A stretch of DNA of 64,000 nucleotides from Bradyrhizobium liaoningense (lineage in GTDB: Bacteria; Pseudomonadota; Alphaproteobacteria; Rhizobiales; Xanthobacteraceae). The stretch is from the NCBI RefSeq assembly GCF_018130825.1, contig NZ_JAFCJS010000001.1, positions 682,001-746,000 of the forward strand, written 5' to 3'. Both the position numbers and the translations under genes were made by a program. Positions 1 to 7,500 of the stretch are shown one piece after another; the first letter of the stretch is position 1; each line of letters opens with the position of its first letter. The notes beneath the pieces are model-generated. The model searched no databases. It was given only the letters and a program-made list of their open reading frames with translations, and was not told the origin of the DNA.

Positions 1-32
1 CGCGCACGCACGTCTGCGCTCAAGACACAAAC

Positions 33-155
33 CGCATGAAGCGCCCCAACCGCGCCGGACGCCGGCCGCGCAGCCCGCGCGGCGAATCAGCTGACAGCAG
101 CGAATCCGACGAAGCTGAATCGTAAATGTGTCTCTAACGTTTTCCAATCTTTTCC
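33..155 (-). repeat. Decayed copy of the 5' region of the autotransporter gene
   Basis: A block of about 25 bases around an ATG (33-57) is nearly identical to the start region of the neighbouring gene at 1763-1787. A second similar block (about 139-155) matches 1862-1880. The spacing between the two blocks is alike in both copies (122 versus 117 bases), so promoter, ribosome site and start codon seem to have been duplicated together. In this left copy the ATG at 37 runs into TGA after five codons, so the copy is closed or belongs to a rearranged gene lying off the left edge. Inferred from direct comparison of the two stretches only. Confidence 0.5.
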
Positions 156-294
156 TGGTGTGTCCCGATATCTTCGAATATGCGCGGTCGGTTTCGAGAT
201 GAGCCGCAATACACGATCCGCGTCGCTCCGCGCTTCGACGTCGATGTAACCAGGGTGAATGTGACGGATGCTGCGGCGGAAACTGCCGGGACAT

Positions 295-1767
295 CTACCA
301 GGCGTAGCGCATGGTGGCTTTGCCGGTGTAAGATCGCACCTGGCTCGAGAGTTCGCCGTCGAAGGTGGCGGCCGCAGCCCAGCCGTTCAGCCATTTCAAT
401 TCGATCGTGCCGCCGGCGAGCGCCGAATTCGGCGCCAGCGCCGCGCCGCTGGCGACGTAGCCCAGTCCTGGCAGCGCCTGAAGAGCAGCCGGCATTGTGT
501 CTGCAGCAGTGAAATCATGCGCCCAGGCCACACGTGCGCGCAGATTCACGGTGCCGTCGCGCATCGCGAGGGACGTGCTGGTGCGAAAGCCCAGCTCGCT
601 CCGGCTATCGTTGATGCGATCGCTGCCGAAAGCCGTGGCGAGCGCATTCGCCGCGGAGGCAGGCTGCGCCGCGACGGTCGGCAGGTTGAAGGTCATGAAT
701 TGGGCTGCGGCATAGGCGGTCACACCGAGCCAGGGTGTGGCGAAGCGATAGCCGCTCTCGATGCGGGCAGAATATGCGTTGCCATTGAAGGCGGCATTGA
801 GCTGCTCGATGCCCGGGTGATCGCTGGTCATCGCCTGCCAGCCATAGGCCAGCGCGGTCGAGACATAAGCCCGCCCGATCTCATGGCGGGCGAACGCGCC
901 GGCCTGGAACAGGTCGGATCGGCCGCTTCCGCTGCTGCCGCTGAAATTGGTGCCGCCACCCGCCATTGCAAAACCCAGTCGCGTTTGCGGCGACAGCGAA
1001 TAATCAGCGCCGACCACGGTTGCAAAGATGCGGCTCGAAGAGCTGGAGCCCGGCGCCGCATTGCTGCTCGAGACTTGCGAGCCGCCGAATCCCGAGGCCC
1101 AGACGTTCCAACGCGGCGTGTGGGACGAGCCGGTGGGACTCATCTTGCCATAGAAGGCTTCATACACATCGCGTCCAACCCCGCCGCGCGTTCGATCTGA
1201 CGGGGCCATCGCATAGGCCTCGAGCGCCTGACCGGTCAGGGCGGGCGTCGCGCCGGATCCGCGACCTTCGATCGCAGGGTCGAGCAGGGTCTGTGTGAAC
1301 TGTGTCATCGCCTGGAACGTGGCCTGCGCGGTCTCGGCCTGCGACAGTGCCAGCGGACCGCCGGCCGCCAGCGCCGCGCCGGCGCCAGCGTTTGCGGTGA
1401 CGGTCGGGGTGGTCGCGATTGGCGTTGTGACAGAGCTCTGCTGACTGGTCGCTGTCGTGGGCGCGGACGCGGGCGAGCTCGTGCCGCTGCCGCTCGCCGC
1501 GCTGCCGGACGTGGTTGAGGCAGCGGGGGCCGGACTGGTCACTGCGGCACTCACGCTCGTTGCCGTGGAAATCTGTGACGATGGCGCCGGGACGACGGCC
1601 GCCGCACTGGTCTGGGTCGGAGCTGGGGCAGTTACGCTCTGGGGCGCCGGGGAGGCGCTGGCAGGCGTCGTCGCGGCGGCGCGAACATTCGCGGTGCCCG
1701 ACAACAATCCAATCATCAATAGCGGTGCGAGCCGCAAGGATGCGGCTGCGCGCGTGATCAATCGCAT
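295..1767 (-). CDS. Autotransporter beta-barrel-domain outer membrane protein
   Basis: Predicted 490-residue secreted outer membrane protein. An N-terminal signal peptide (residues 1-33, hydrophobic APLLMIGLLSG then a VRA-A cleavage-like site) is followed by about 150 residues rich in Ala, Ser, Thr and Pro, then a C-terminal region of roughly 270 residues. That region has alternating aromatic strands (WNVWASGFGG, GADYSLSPQTRLGFAMAGG, GYRFATPWLGVTAYAAAQ) and ends in MRYAW with a terminal aromatic residue, typical of an autotransporter barrel. The start chosen is the ATG at 1767, preceded by GGTTGGGG; the frame stays open to 1815. No recognisable passenger or enzyme domain precedes the barrel, so the low-complexity segment may be a stalk or linker. 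Substrate and role unknown. Confidence 0.75.
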   Translation of the reverse strand: MRLITRAAASLRLAPLLMIGLLSGTANVRAAATTPASASPAPQSVTAPAPTQTSAAAVVPAPSSQISTATSVSAAVTSPAPAASTTSGSAASGSGTSSPASAPTTATSQQSSVTTPIATTPTVTANAGAGAALAAGGPLALSQAETAQATFQAMTQFTQTLLDPAIEGRGSGATPALTGQALEAYAMAPSDRTRGGVGRDVYEAFYGKMSPTGSSHTPRWNVWASGFGGSQVSSSNAAPGSSSSSRIFATVVGADYSLSPQTRLGFAMAGGGTNFSGSSGSGRSDLFQAGAFARHEIGRAYVSTALAYGWQAMTSDHPGIEQLNAAFNGNAYSARIESGYRFATPWLGVTAYAAAQFMTFNLPTVAAQPASAANALATAFGSDRINDSRSELGFRTSTSLAMRDGTVNLRARVAWAHDFTAADTMPAALQALPGLGYVASGAALAPNSALAGGTIELKWLNGWAAAATFDGELSSQVRSYTGKATMRYAW

Positions 1768-1880
1768 GAAGCGCCCCAACCGCGCTGGCGACCGACCGCG
1801 CGGTGCGCCGTTCAAGATTCGGCGACCCCAAAAGCGTTGGAACCCTAAAGGGGGAGCGGCATGTTTTTCAAATCTTTTCC
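1763..1880 (-). promoter_or_regulatory. Start region shared with the left-edge copy
   Basis: Reference copy of the duplicated upstream block described at 33-155. It carries the likely Shine-Dalgarno GGTTGGGG and the ATG at 1767, plus a T-rich block at 1862-1880. Conservation between the copies of exactly the start-codon surroundings supports ATG 1767 over the in-frame upstream codon at 1815. Confidence 0.4.
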
Positions 1881-1923
1881 CGCGATGTCCGGAGTTTCAC
1901 GGGAATCCCGCGAGGCTGGCCGA

Positions 1924-3585
1924 TCAAGCCGAGATCGCCTTGGCAGAGCCCACTTCGTTGCGCAGCAGGAATTTCTGGATCTTGCCGGTGGAGGTCTTGG
2001 GGATTGGTCCGAACACGACCGCCTTCGGCGTCTTGAAGCCGCTCATGTGCGAACGGCAGAAGGCGATGATCTCGGCCTCGGTCGCGCTGGCGCCGTCCTT
2101 CAGCTCGACGAAGGCGCAGGGCACCTCGCCCCATTTCGGATCGGGCTTGGCGACCACGGCGGCGAACAATACGGCGGGATGCTTGTAGAGGATGTCCTCG
2201 ACCTCGACCGAAGAAATGTTCTCGCCGCCGGAGATGATGATGTCCTTGGAGCGGTCCTTGATGATGACATAGCCGTGCTCGTCGAGCACGCCGAGATCGC
2301 CGGTGTGAAACCAGCCGCCGGCGAAGGCTTCCTTCGTTGCCTTCTCGTTCTTCAAATAGCCCTTCATCACAATGTTGCCGCGGAACATGACCTCGCCGAT
2401 GGTCTCGCCGTCGCGCGGCACCTCTTGCATGGTCTGCGGATTGATGACGGTGACGGCTTCCTCGAGTGGGTAGGGAACGCCCTGCCGCCGCTTCATGCTT
2501 GCGCGCTCGGGCGCGGGAAGCTCGTCCCAGCCTGGCTGCTCGGCGCAGACGGAGGCGGGGCCGTAGACCTCGGTCAGGCCGTAGACATGGGTCAGCTTGA
2601 TGCCGATGTTTTCGGCACCTTCCAGCACCGCCACCGGCGGTGCGGCGCCGGCGATCAGGCCGATGACACGGCGGACGGCATTGCCGGTTGACGTTTCCTT
2701 GGGCGCATCGGGTGCGTTGATCAGCGTATTGTAGACGATCGGCGCGCCGCACATGTGGGTGACGCCATGCTGCCTGATCAGCTCGAAGATCCTGGTCGGC
2801 TCGACCTTGCGCAGGCAGACATTGATTCCAGCCGCGGCCGCGATGGTCCAGGGAAAGCACCAGCCGTTGCAGTGGAACATCGGCAGCGTCCAGAGATAGA
2901 CCGGATGCTGGCCGAGATTGCCGGCGAGGATGTTGCTGACGGCGTTCAGATACGCACCGCGATGGTGGGTGACGACGCCCTTGGGATTGCCCGTCGTGCC
3001 CGAGGTGTAGCTCAGCGCGATCGCGTCCCATTCGTCGCTCAGTGGGATCGCCGCGAAGCCGGGATCGCCTTGCGCGACGGCAGCCTCATACTCGATCTCG
3101 CCGATGCGCTTGCCGCCCTTGAAGGCGGCGTCGTCGACATCGATCACGAATGGCTTTGGCCCGCTCATCTGCGCCAGCGCATCGGTGATCACGCCGGAAA
3201 ATTCTGGATCGACAAGAATGATTTTCGCGCCGCCATGATCGAGCTGGAACGCGATCGAGGGCGCATCGAGGCGGATGTTGAGTGCGTTGAGCACGGCGCC
3301 GGTCATCGGCACCGCAAAGTGCGCCTCGTTCATGGCGGGGATGTTCGGCAGCATCGCCGCCACGGTGTCGCCCACGCCAATACCCTTGCCGGCGAGATAC
3401 GACGCAAAGCGCTTGCAGCGTTCGTAGGTCTGCGCCCAGGTGAAGCTGCGGCCTTCATAGACGGTGCTGACGTGATCGGGATAGACCGCCGCGCTCCGCG
3501 CGAGGAAACTCAGCGGGCTCAGCGGCACGTAGTTGGCGGGAGTCTTGTCGAGGCCGGTATTGTACGGGTTCTGTCGCTCACTCAT
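1924..3585 (-). CDS. Acyl-CoA synthetase (AMP-forming), FadD/DmdB-like
   Basis: 553-residue adenylate-forming enzyme that activates a carboxylic acid to its CoA thioester with ATP. The AMP-binding P-loop SYTSGTTGNPKGV lies near residue 190-205, followed by HCNGWCFPW, the adenine-binding YGLTE and the hinge GWFHTGDLG. The C-terminal KTSTGKIQKFLLR carries the catalytic Lys. Length and motifs fit the medium-chain/short-chain acyl-CoA ligase branch that includes 3-methylmercaptopropionyl-CoA ligases. ATG 3585 is preferred over GTG 3591 because AAGGAGGG lies five bases upstream of it. It is the last gene of an operon with a TRAP transporter (21 bases after the permease), so it probably activates the imported acid. 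Exact substrate unknown. Confidence 0.88.
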   Translation of the reverse strand: MSERQNPYNTGLDKTPANYVPLSPLSFLARSAAVYPDHVSTVYEGRSFTWAQTYERCKRFASYLAGKGIGVGDTVAAMLPNIPAMNEAHFAVPMTGAVLNALNIRLDAPSIAFQLDHGGAKIILVDPEFSGVITDALAQMSGPKPFVIDVDDAAFKGGKRIGEIEYEAAVAQGDPGFAAIPLSDEWDAIALSYTSGTTGNPKGVVTHHRGAYLNAVSNILAGNLGQHPVYLWTLPMFHCNGWCFPWTIAAAAGINVCLRKVEPTRIFELIRQHGVTHMCGAPIVYNTLINAPDAPKETSTGNAVRRVIGLIAGAAPPVAVLEGAENIGIKLTHVYGLTEVYGPASVCAEQPGWDELPAPERASMKRRQGVPYPLEEAVTVINPQTMQEVPRDGETIGEVMFRGNIVMKGYLKNEKATKEAFAGGWFHTGDLGVLDEHGYVIIKDRSKDIIISGGENISSVEVEDILYKHPAVLFAAVVAKPDPKWGEVPCAFVELKDGASATEAEIIAFCRSHMSGFKTPKAVVFGPIPKTSTGKIQKFLLRNEVGSAKAISA

Positions 3586-3606
3586 CGACACCCTCCTTAA
3601 ACCGCG

Positions 3607-5496
3607 TCAAAGAAATCCGATCGAGATCCAGGGGAAGATTGCAACGATGATCAATCCCACGAGCAGCGCCAGCAGATAGCCCCAGATCGGCCTGATGCCT
3701 TCGGCCGGATCGACGCGTCCGATGGCGCAGGCGGCATAATAGCCGACGCCGAAGGGCGGGGCGAATAGCCCGATACCCATGGCCAGAATGATCACCATCG
3801 CATAGTGCACCTCGTGCACGCCGACGGCGCGGGCGATCGGAAACAGCAGCGGGCCGAACAGCACGATCGCCGGAATGCCCTCCAGCACGCTGCCGAGGAT
3901 GGTGAAGGCCAGGATGGACACGGCGATGAAGGTCGCAGGCCCGCCCGGCAATCCCGTCATGGCGGATGCCAGCGAACGCGAGAAGCCGGATTGCGTCAGG
4001 CCCCAGGCCATGCCGGTGGCCGTGCCGATGATCAGGAGGATCGCGCCCGACAGCGCCGCGGTCTCGACCAGCATCGGAAACAGCCGTCGCCAGTCGAAGC
4101 GGCGGTACACGAGCAGGCCGACCAGGGCGCCATAGACGATGCCGATGGTGGAGACTTCTGTCGCGGTGGCGATGCCCTCGACCACGGCGTAGCGGATCAC
4201 GAAGGGCAGTGCGAGCGCGGGCAGGGCGACGACGAAGGTCTTGCCGATCTCGCTTCCCGTGGCGCGGCGGACGTGGCTCATGTCCTCGTGGCGGTATCGC
4301 CACCACACCAGCATGCAGAGCGTGATTGCGAGCACAACGCCGGGCAGCAGGCCGCCGGTGAACAGCGCGGCGATGGAGACGCCGGTGACCGAGCCGATCG
4401 TGATCAGCACAAGGCTCGGCGGAATGGTCTCGGTCTGGGCGCCGGTTGCCGCGAGCAGCGCGACGAGATCGCCGGGCTTGGCGCCGCGCTGCTTCATCTC
4501 CGGGAACAGCACGGGCGCGACCGCGGCCATGTCGGCAGCCTTGGCGCCTGATATGCCTGAGACCAGGTACATGGCGCCGACGAGGACGTAATGCAGGCCG
4601 CCGCGGACATGGCCGAGCAGGCTCGCCAGGAACGCCACCATGGCCCGCGCCATGCCGGTCATCTCGATCAGCAACCCTAAGAACACGAACAGCGGCACCG
4701 AGAGCAGGATGAGGTGGCTCATGCCCTCGTCCATCCGCCCCACCAGCACCATCACGGGCGTGCGCGTGGTCAGCGCCAGATAGCCGAAGATGGCGAGGCC
4801 AAAGCCGAACGCAATGGGAACGCCGGCAAAGACGCAGAAACCGGCGACGCCGACGAAGAAGATGATGAGGTTGATATTGCCGAGCGGCCGCAAGTAAGGC
4901 TGCGCCAGCCAGAACAGGCCGACCACCACGGCAACCGAGATCACGGCCGCAAGCACCATCCGGTAGTCGGCGGCGCGCAGCAGCCGGAGCAGCGCGAACG
5001 CCGCCATCAGGCAGATGCCGGCCGGCAGTGCCGCGGCGCGCCACATGTTCGATATCTGGAGCGCCGGCGTGGTGATGAAGCTTTCCTCGTAGGCGTAGTC
5101 CCAGGACGGCCAGACGATCATCGCCAGGAACGCCAGCGCCGCGCAGGTCGCGACGACGTCGAGATAGGCACGCATCGCGGGGCCGGCGCTCGCGACGACG
5201 GCCGTCATGCGCATGTGCTCGGAGCGGCGGAATGCGACCGCCGCGCCCAGCATGGCCAGCCACAGGAACAGGATCGAGGCGAGCTCGTCCGACCAGATCA
5301 GCGGCCGGTGCAGGCCGTAGCGCGCGACTACGCCCGCGAACAGGATCACGATCTCGGCGACCACCAGAATGGCCGCCGGGATTTCGACCAGAAGGCCGAG
5401 GGCGCGCTCCGTCGAGGCCAGCAGAGAGGATCGGCGAGGGGACTGTACAGCCGCCTGGCCCGCCACTTCGATCACCTCGACCTCGATATGAGCCAT
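3607..5496 (-). CDS. TRAP transporter, fused DctQ-DctM permease
   Basis: 629-residue fusion of the small (DctQ) and large (DctM) membrane subunits of a tripartite ATP-independent periplasmic transporter, driven by an ion gradient. The first 170 residues hold four predicted membrane helices with WSDELASILFLWLAMLGAAV, the DctQ signature region. From about residue 185 a dozen further helices carry DctM features such as GVPIAFGFGLAIFGY, SGAKAADMAAVAPVLFPEM and PPSLVLITIGSVTGVSIAALF. Binding protein upstream (16 bases) and acyl-CoA ligase downstream make one transcription unit. Substrate is likely an organic acid of the kind activated by the ligase (inference). Confidence 0.9.
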   Translation of the reverse strand: MAHIEVEVIEVAGQAAVQSPRRSSLLASTERALGLLVEIPAAILVVAEIVILFAGVVARYGLHRPLIWSDELASILFLWLAMLGAAVAFRRSEHMRMTAVVASAGPAMRAYLDVVATCAALAFLAMIVWPSWDYAYEESFITTPALQISNMWRAAALPAGICLMAAFALLRLLRAADYRMVLAAVISVAVVVGLFWLAQPYLRPLGNINLIIFFVGVAGFCVFAGVPIAFGFGLAIFGYLALTTRTPVMVLVGRMDEGMSHLILLSVPLFVFLGLLIEMTGMARAMVAFLASLLGHVRGGLHYVLVGAMYLVSGISGAKAADMAAVAPVLFPEMKQRGAKPGDLVALLAATGAQTETIPPSLVLITIGSVTGVSIAALFTGGLLPGVVLAITLCMLVWWRYRHEDMSHVRRATGSEIGKTFVVALPALALPFVIRYAVVEGIATATEVSTIGIVYGALVGLLVYRRFDWRRLFPMLVETAALSGAILLIIGTATGMAWGLTQSGFSRSLASAMTGLPGGPATFIAVSILAFTILGSVLEGIPAIVLFGPLLFPIARAVGVHEVHYAMVIILAMGIGLFAPPFGVGYYAACAIGRVDPAEGIRPIWGYLLALLVGLIIVAIFPWISIGFL

Positions 5497-5511
5497 GACG
5501 GCCCCAACGCG

Positions 5512-6531
5512 TTACGACAGCTTGCCGACGGCCTTTTCCAGAAGGTCCCAGGCCTGGTCGCCATATTTACCCTTCCACTCGGCATAGAATCCGGCCGAGC
5601 GCAGCTTGTCGCGGAACGGCGCGACAGTGGGCTGGTTGAAGGCCAGGCCCTTGCCTGCGAGCTCCTGCTGCAGATTGGCATTGAGCTTGGCGGTGTCCTC
5701 GCGCTCCTTGACGGCGGCGGCGTTGATGTTCTTGGCGACGATGGTGCGCACGTCCTCCGGCAACGCGTTCCAGGCGCGGCGGTTGGCCAGGAACCAGAAG
5801 CCGTCCCACATGTGATTGGTCAGCGAGCAGTACTTCTGCACCTCGTAGAGCTTGGCGGTCGAGATGATCGCCAGCGGGTTCTCCTGGCCCTCGACGATCT
5901 TGGTCTGCAGCGCCGAATAGACCTCGCTGAAATTGATCGAGGCGGGCGCGGCGTCGAACGCCTTGAACATCGAGGTCCACAGCGGCGACACCGGGACGCG
6001 GATCTTGAAGCCCTTGAGGTCGTCAGGACCGGTGATCGGCCTCGTCGAGGACGTGGTCTGGCGGAAGCCGTTGTCCCAGATCTTGTCCATGACCTCGAGG
6101 CCGGCCTTCTTGATCTCGCCGCGGACATGGGCGCCGAGGTCGCCGTCCATGGCCTTCCAGACCGTGTCGTAGTCCGGGAACGCAAAGCCGATGCCGTTGA
6201 TGGAGGCCGCCGGCACCAGGGTCGACAGGATCAGGCCCGACAAAGTGAAGAACTCGACGCCGCCGGAGCGGATCTGGCTCAGCATGTCGGTGTCGGAGCC
6301 GAGCTGGTTGTTCGGGAAGATTTGAAGGTCGAACTTGCCGTTGGTCTCGCTCTTGATCGCTGCCGCCATCTCCTTGGCGCGCACGTTCAGCGGATGGGTG
6401 TCCGGCAGGTTGTTGGCATATTTGTAGGTGAACTCGGCGCTCTGGGCGCGGGCCACATGGGGCGCGCCAATGCTGCCCAGGACCGCGGTCGCGGCGGAGG
6501 CCTTGAGAAGCGTGCGTCGGGAAAAGCTCAT
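5512..6531 (-). CDS. TRAP transporter substrate-binding protein, DctP family
   Basis: 339-residue periplasmic binding protein. The N-terminus MSFSRRTLLKASAATAVLG has a twin-arginine signal with ARA-Q cleavage-like residues near 29. The mature part has DctP family features: YKYANNLPDTHPLNVRAKEM at the start, LKGFKIRVP with the conserved Arg that binds carboxylates (about residue 168), and NFSEVYSALQTKIVEGQENP. First gene of the operon with the fused permease and the acyl-CoA ligase. The Arg-containing motif supports a carboxylate substrate. Confidence 0.92.
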   Translation of the reverse strand: MSFSRRTLLKASAATAVLGSIGAPHVARAQSAEFTYKYANNLPDTHPLNVRAKEMAAAIKSETNGKFDLQIFPNNQLGSDTDMLSQIRSGGVEFFTLSGLILSTLVPAASINGIGFAFPDYDTVWKAMDGDLGAHVRGEIKKAGLEVMDKIWDNGFRQTTSSTRPITGPDDLKGFKIRVPVSPLWTSMFKAFDAAPASINFSEVYSALQTKIVEGQENPLAIISTAKLYEVQKYCSLTNHMWDGFWFLANRRAWNALPEDVRTIVAKNINAAAVKEREDTAKLNANLQQELAGKGLAFNQPTVAPFRDKLRSAGFYAEWKGKYGDQAWDLLEKAVGKLS

Positions 6532-7500
6532 GGGTCTGCTTCCTCGGAAGGATTGTTTTTGTTCTGAGATGCAAACCTATACGGACGTCACGTCAGAAGG
6601 TCATCTGCGATCTCGCGAAGCTCGCTTATTGCAGCCGGACAACGCCACGGCAATATCGGCTTTCGCCACATGGGGCCTGACAAAAAATGCGAAAACAACC
6701 CCATGCACAGTAGCCGTCAAGAGCTGGGACGATGGTGGAACGCCGGGCCGGAAATGACGCTGAAGCGAAGGTGCGGTGGCAGGAATTCTGTCTAAATATC
6801 TGATCCAATTGTATATAAAGATATTCCATAATATACCTTATGCGAATTGTGGATATGGTGGTGCAGATCCGGGCGGCGGCAGCCTCCTTGCGTGTTCGTA
6901 GAGCTTCCGGGCGCTCGCAGGACCTGCCCCGTCTGCGCGGCTGGCGCTGCGTGCGGCCATCCAGACCGCCAGGTCGAGGCATACCCGCTGGTGGTCCCAG
7001 CAGCTCGCCGCCCAACCACATGCGGAGCTGGATCGCGACATGCGGAGCGGATCGTGGGCGCGGCGCGTGCAATGGCTGGACTCGCGCGATTGATTGCCGG
7101 GAAGGCTCGGCCCGGACCGAGACAGCGCGGCGTCGCAGATCGGCTTGATCCGAGGTGAGGCGCCCTCCCCAGCGCTCGTTGGTCCTGGACCGCTAAGGGG
7201 TCCCGATGCGGCAGAGGCTGTCGGGCTCGCGGGACTGTTCGGCGCGCCGCCGAAGGAAAGGTCGGGAATTGTGGGCCAGTTCATAGAAGCAAGCATGGGG
7301 AACCGGCAGAGTTGAGCGACGTCATCGGTCGATCAGCCGTGCAGGTTGTGGCCGACGCCGAAGCTAGCTCCCGTGACCATTGCGACCAAAAGCCTTCGAC
7401 ATTCCGACTCGAATTGCATTCCGAAGAATAGCACGCAAAAGCAGTATTACAGGCTGAAACACGCCGAGGTTCAGCCGCCAACCGCCAGGGAGGCAAAAAG
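6532..7500. other. 970-base stretch without a convincing gene
   Basis: No open frame here has a recognisable domain. Overlapping short frames on both strands (for example 6838-7296 minus and 7094-7315 plus) have arginine- and proline-rich compositions typical of shadows. An AT-rich island at about 6786-6850 (CTAAATATC, GTATATAAAGATATTCC, ATAATATACC) stands out sharply from the GC-rich surroundings and could be a promoter or a scar of transferred DNA. The last bases, GGGAGG seven bases before ATG 7501, are the ribosome site of the next gene. Confidence 0.5.

Noticed and set aside
4714..6567. Very long open frame on the plus strand opposite the TRAP genes (617 codons)
   Set aside because: It lies antisense to clearly conserved TRAP genes, has an Arg/Gly/Asp/His-rich composition and no domain; a GC-rich shadow.
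6838..7296. Minus-strand 152-codon frame in the gap before the DyP-P450 gene
   Set aside because: Ser/Pro/Ala-rich, no ribosome site, no family, and overlapped by equally long frames on the other strand.
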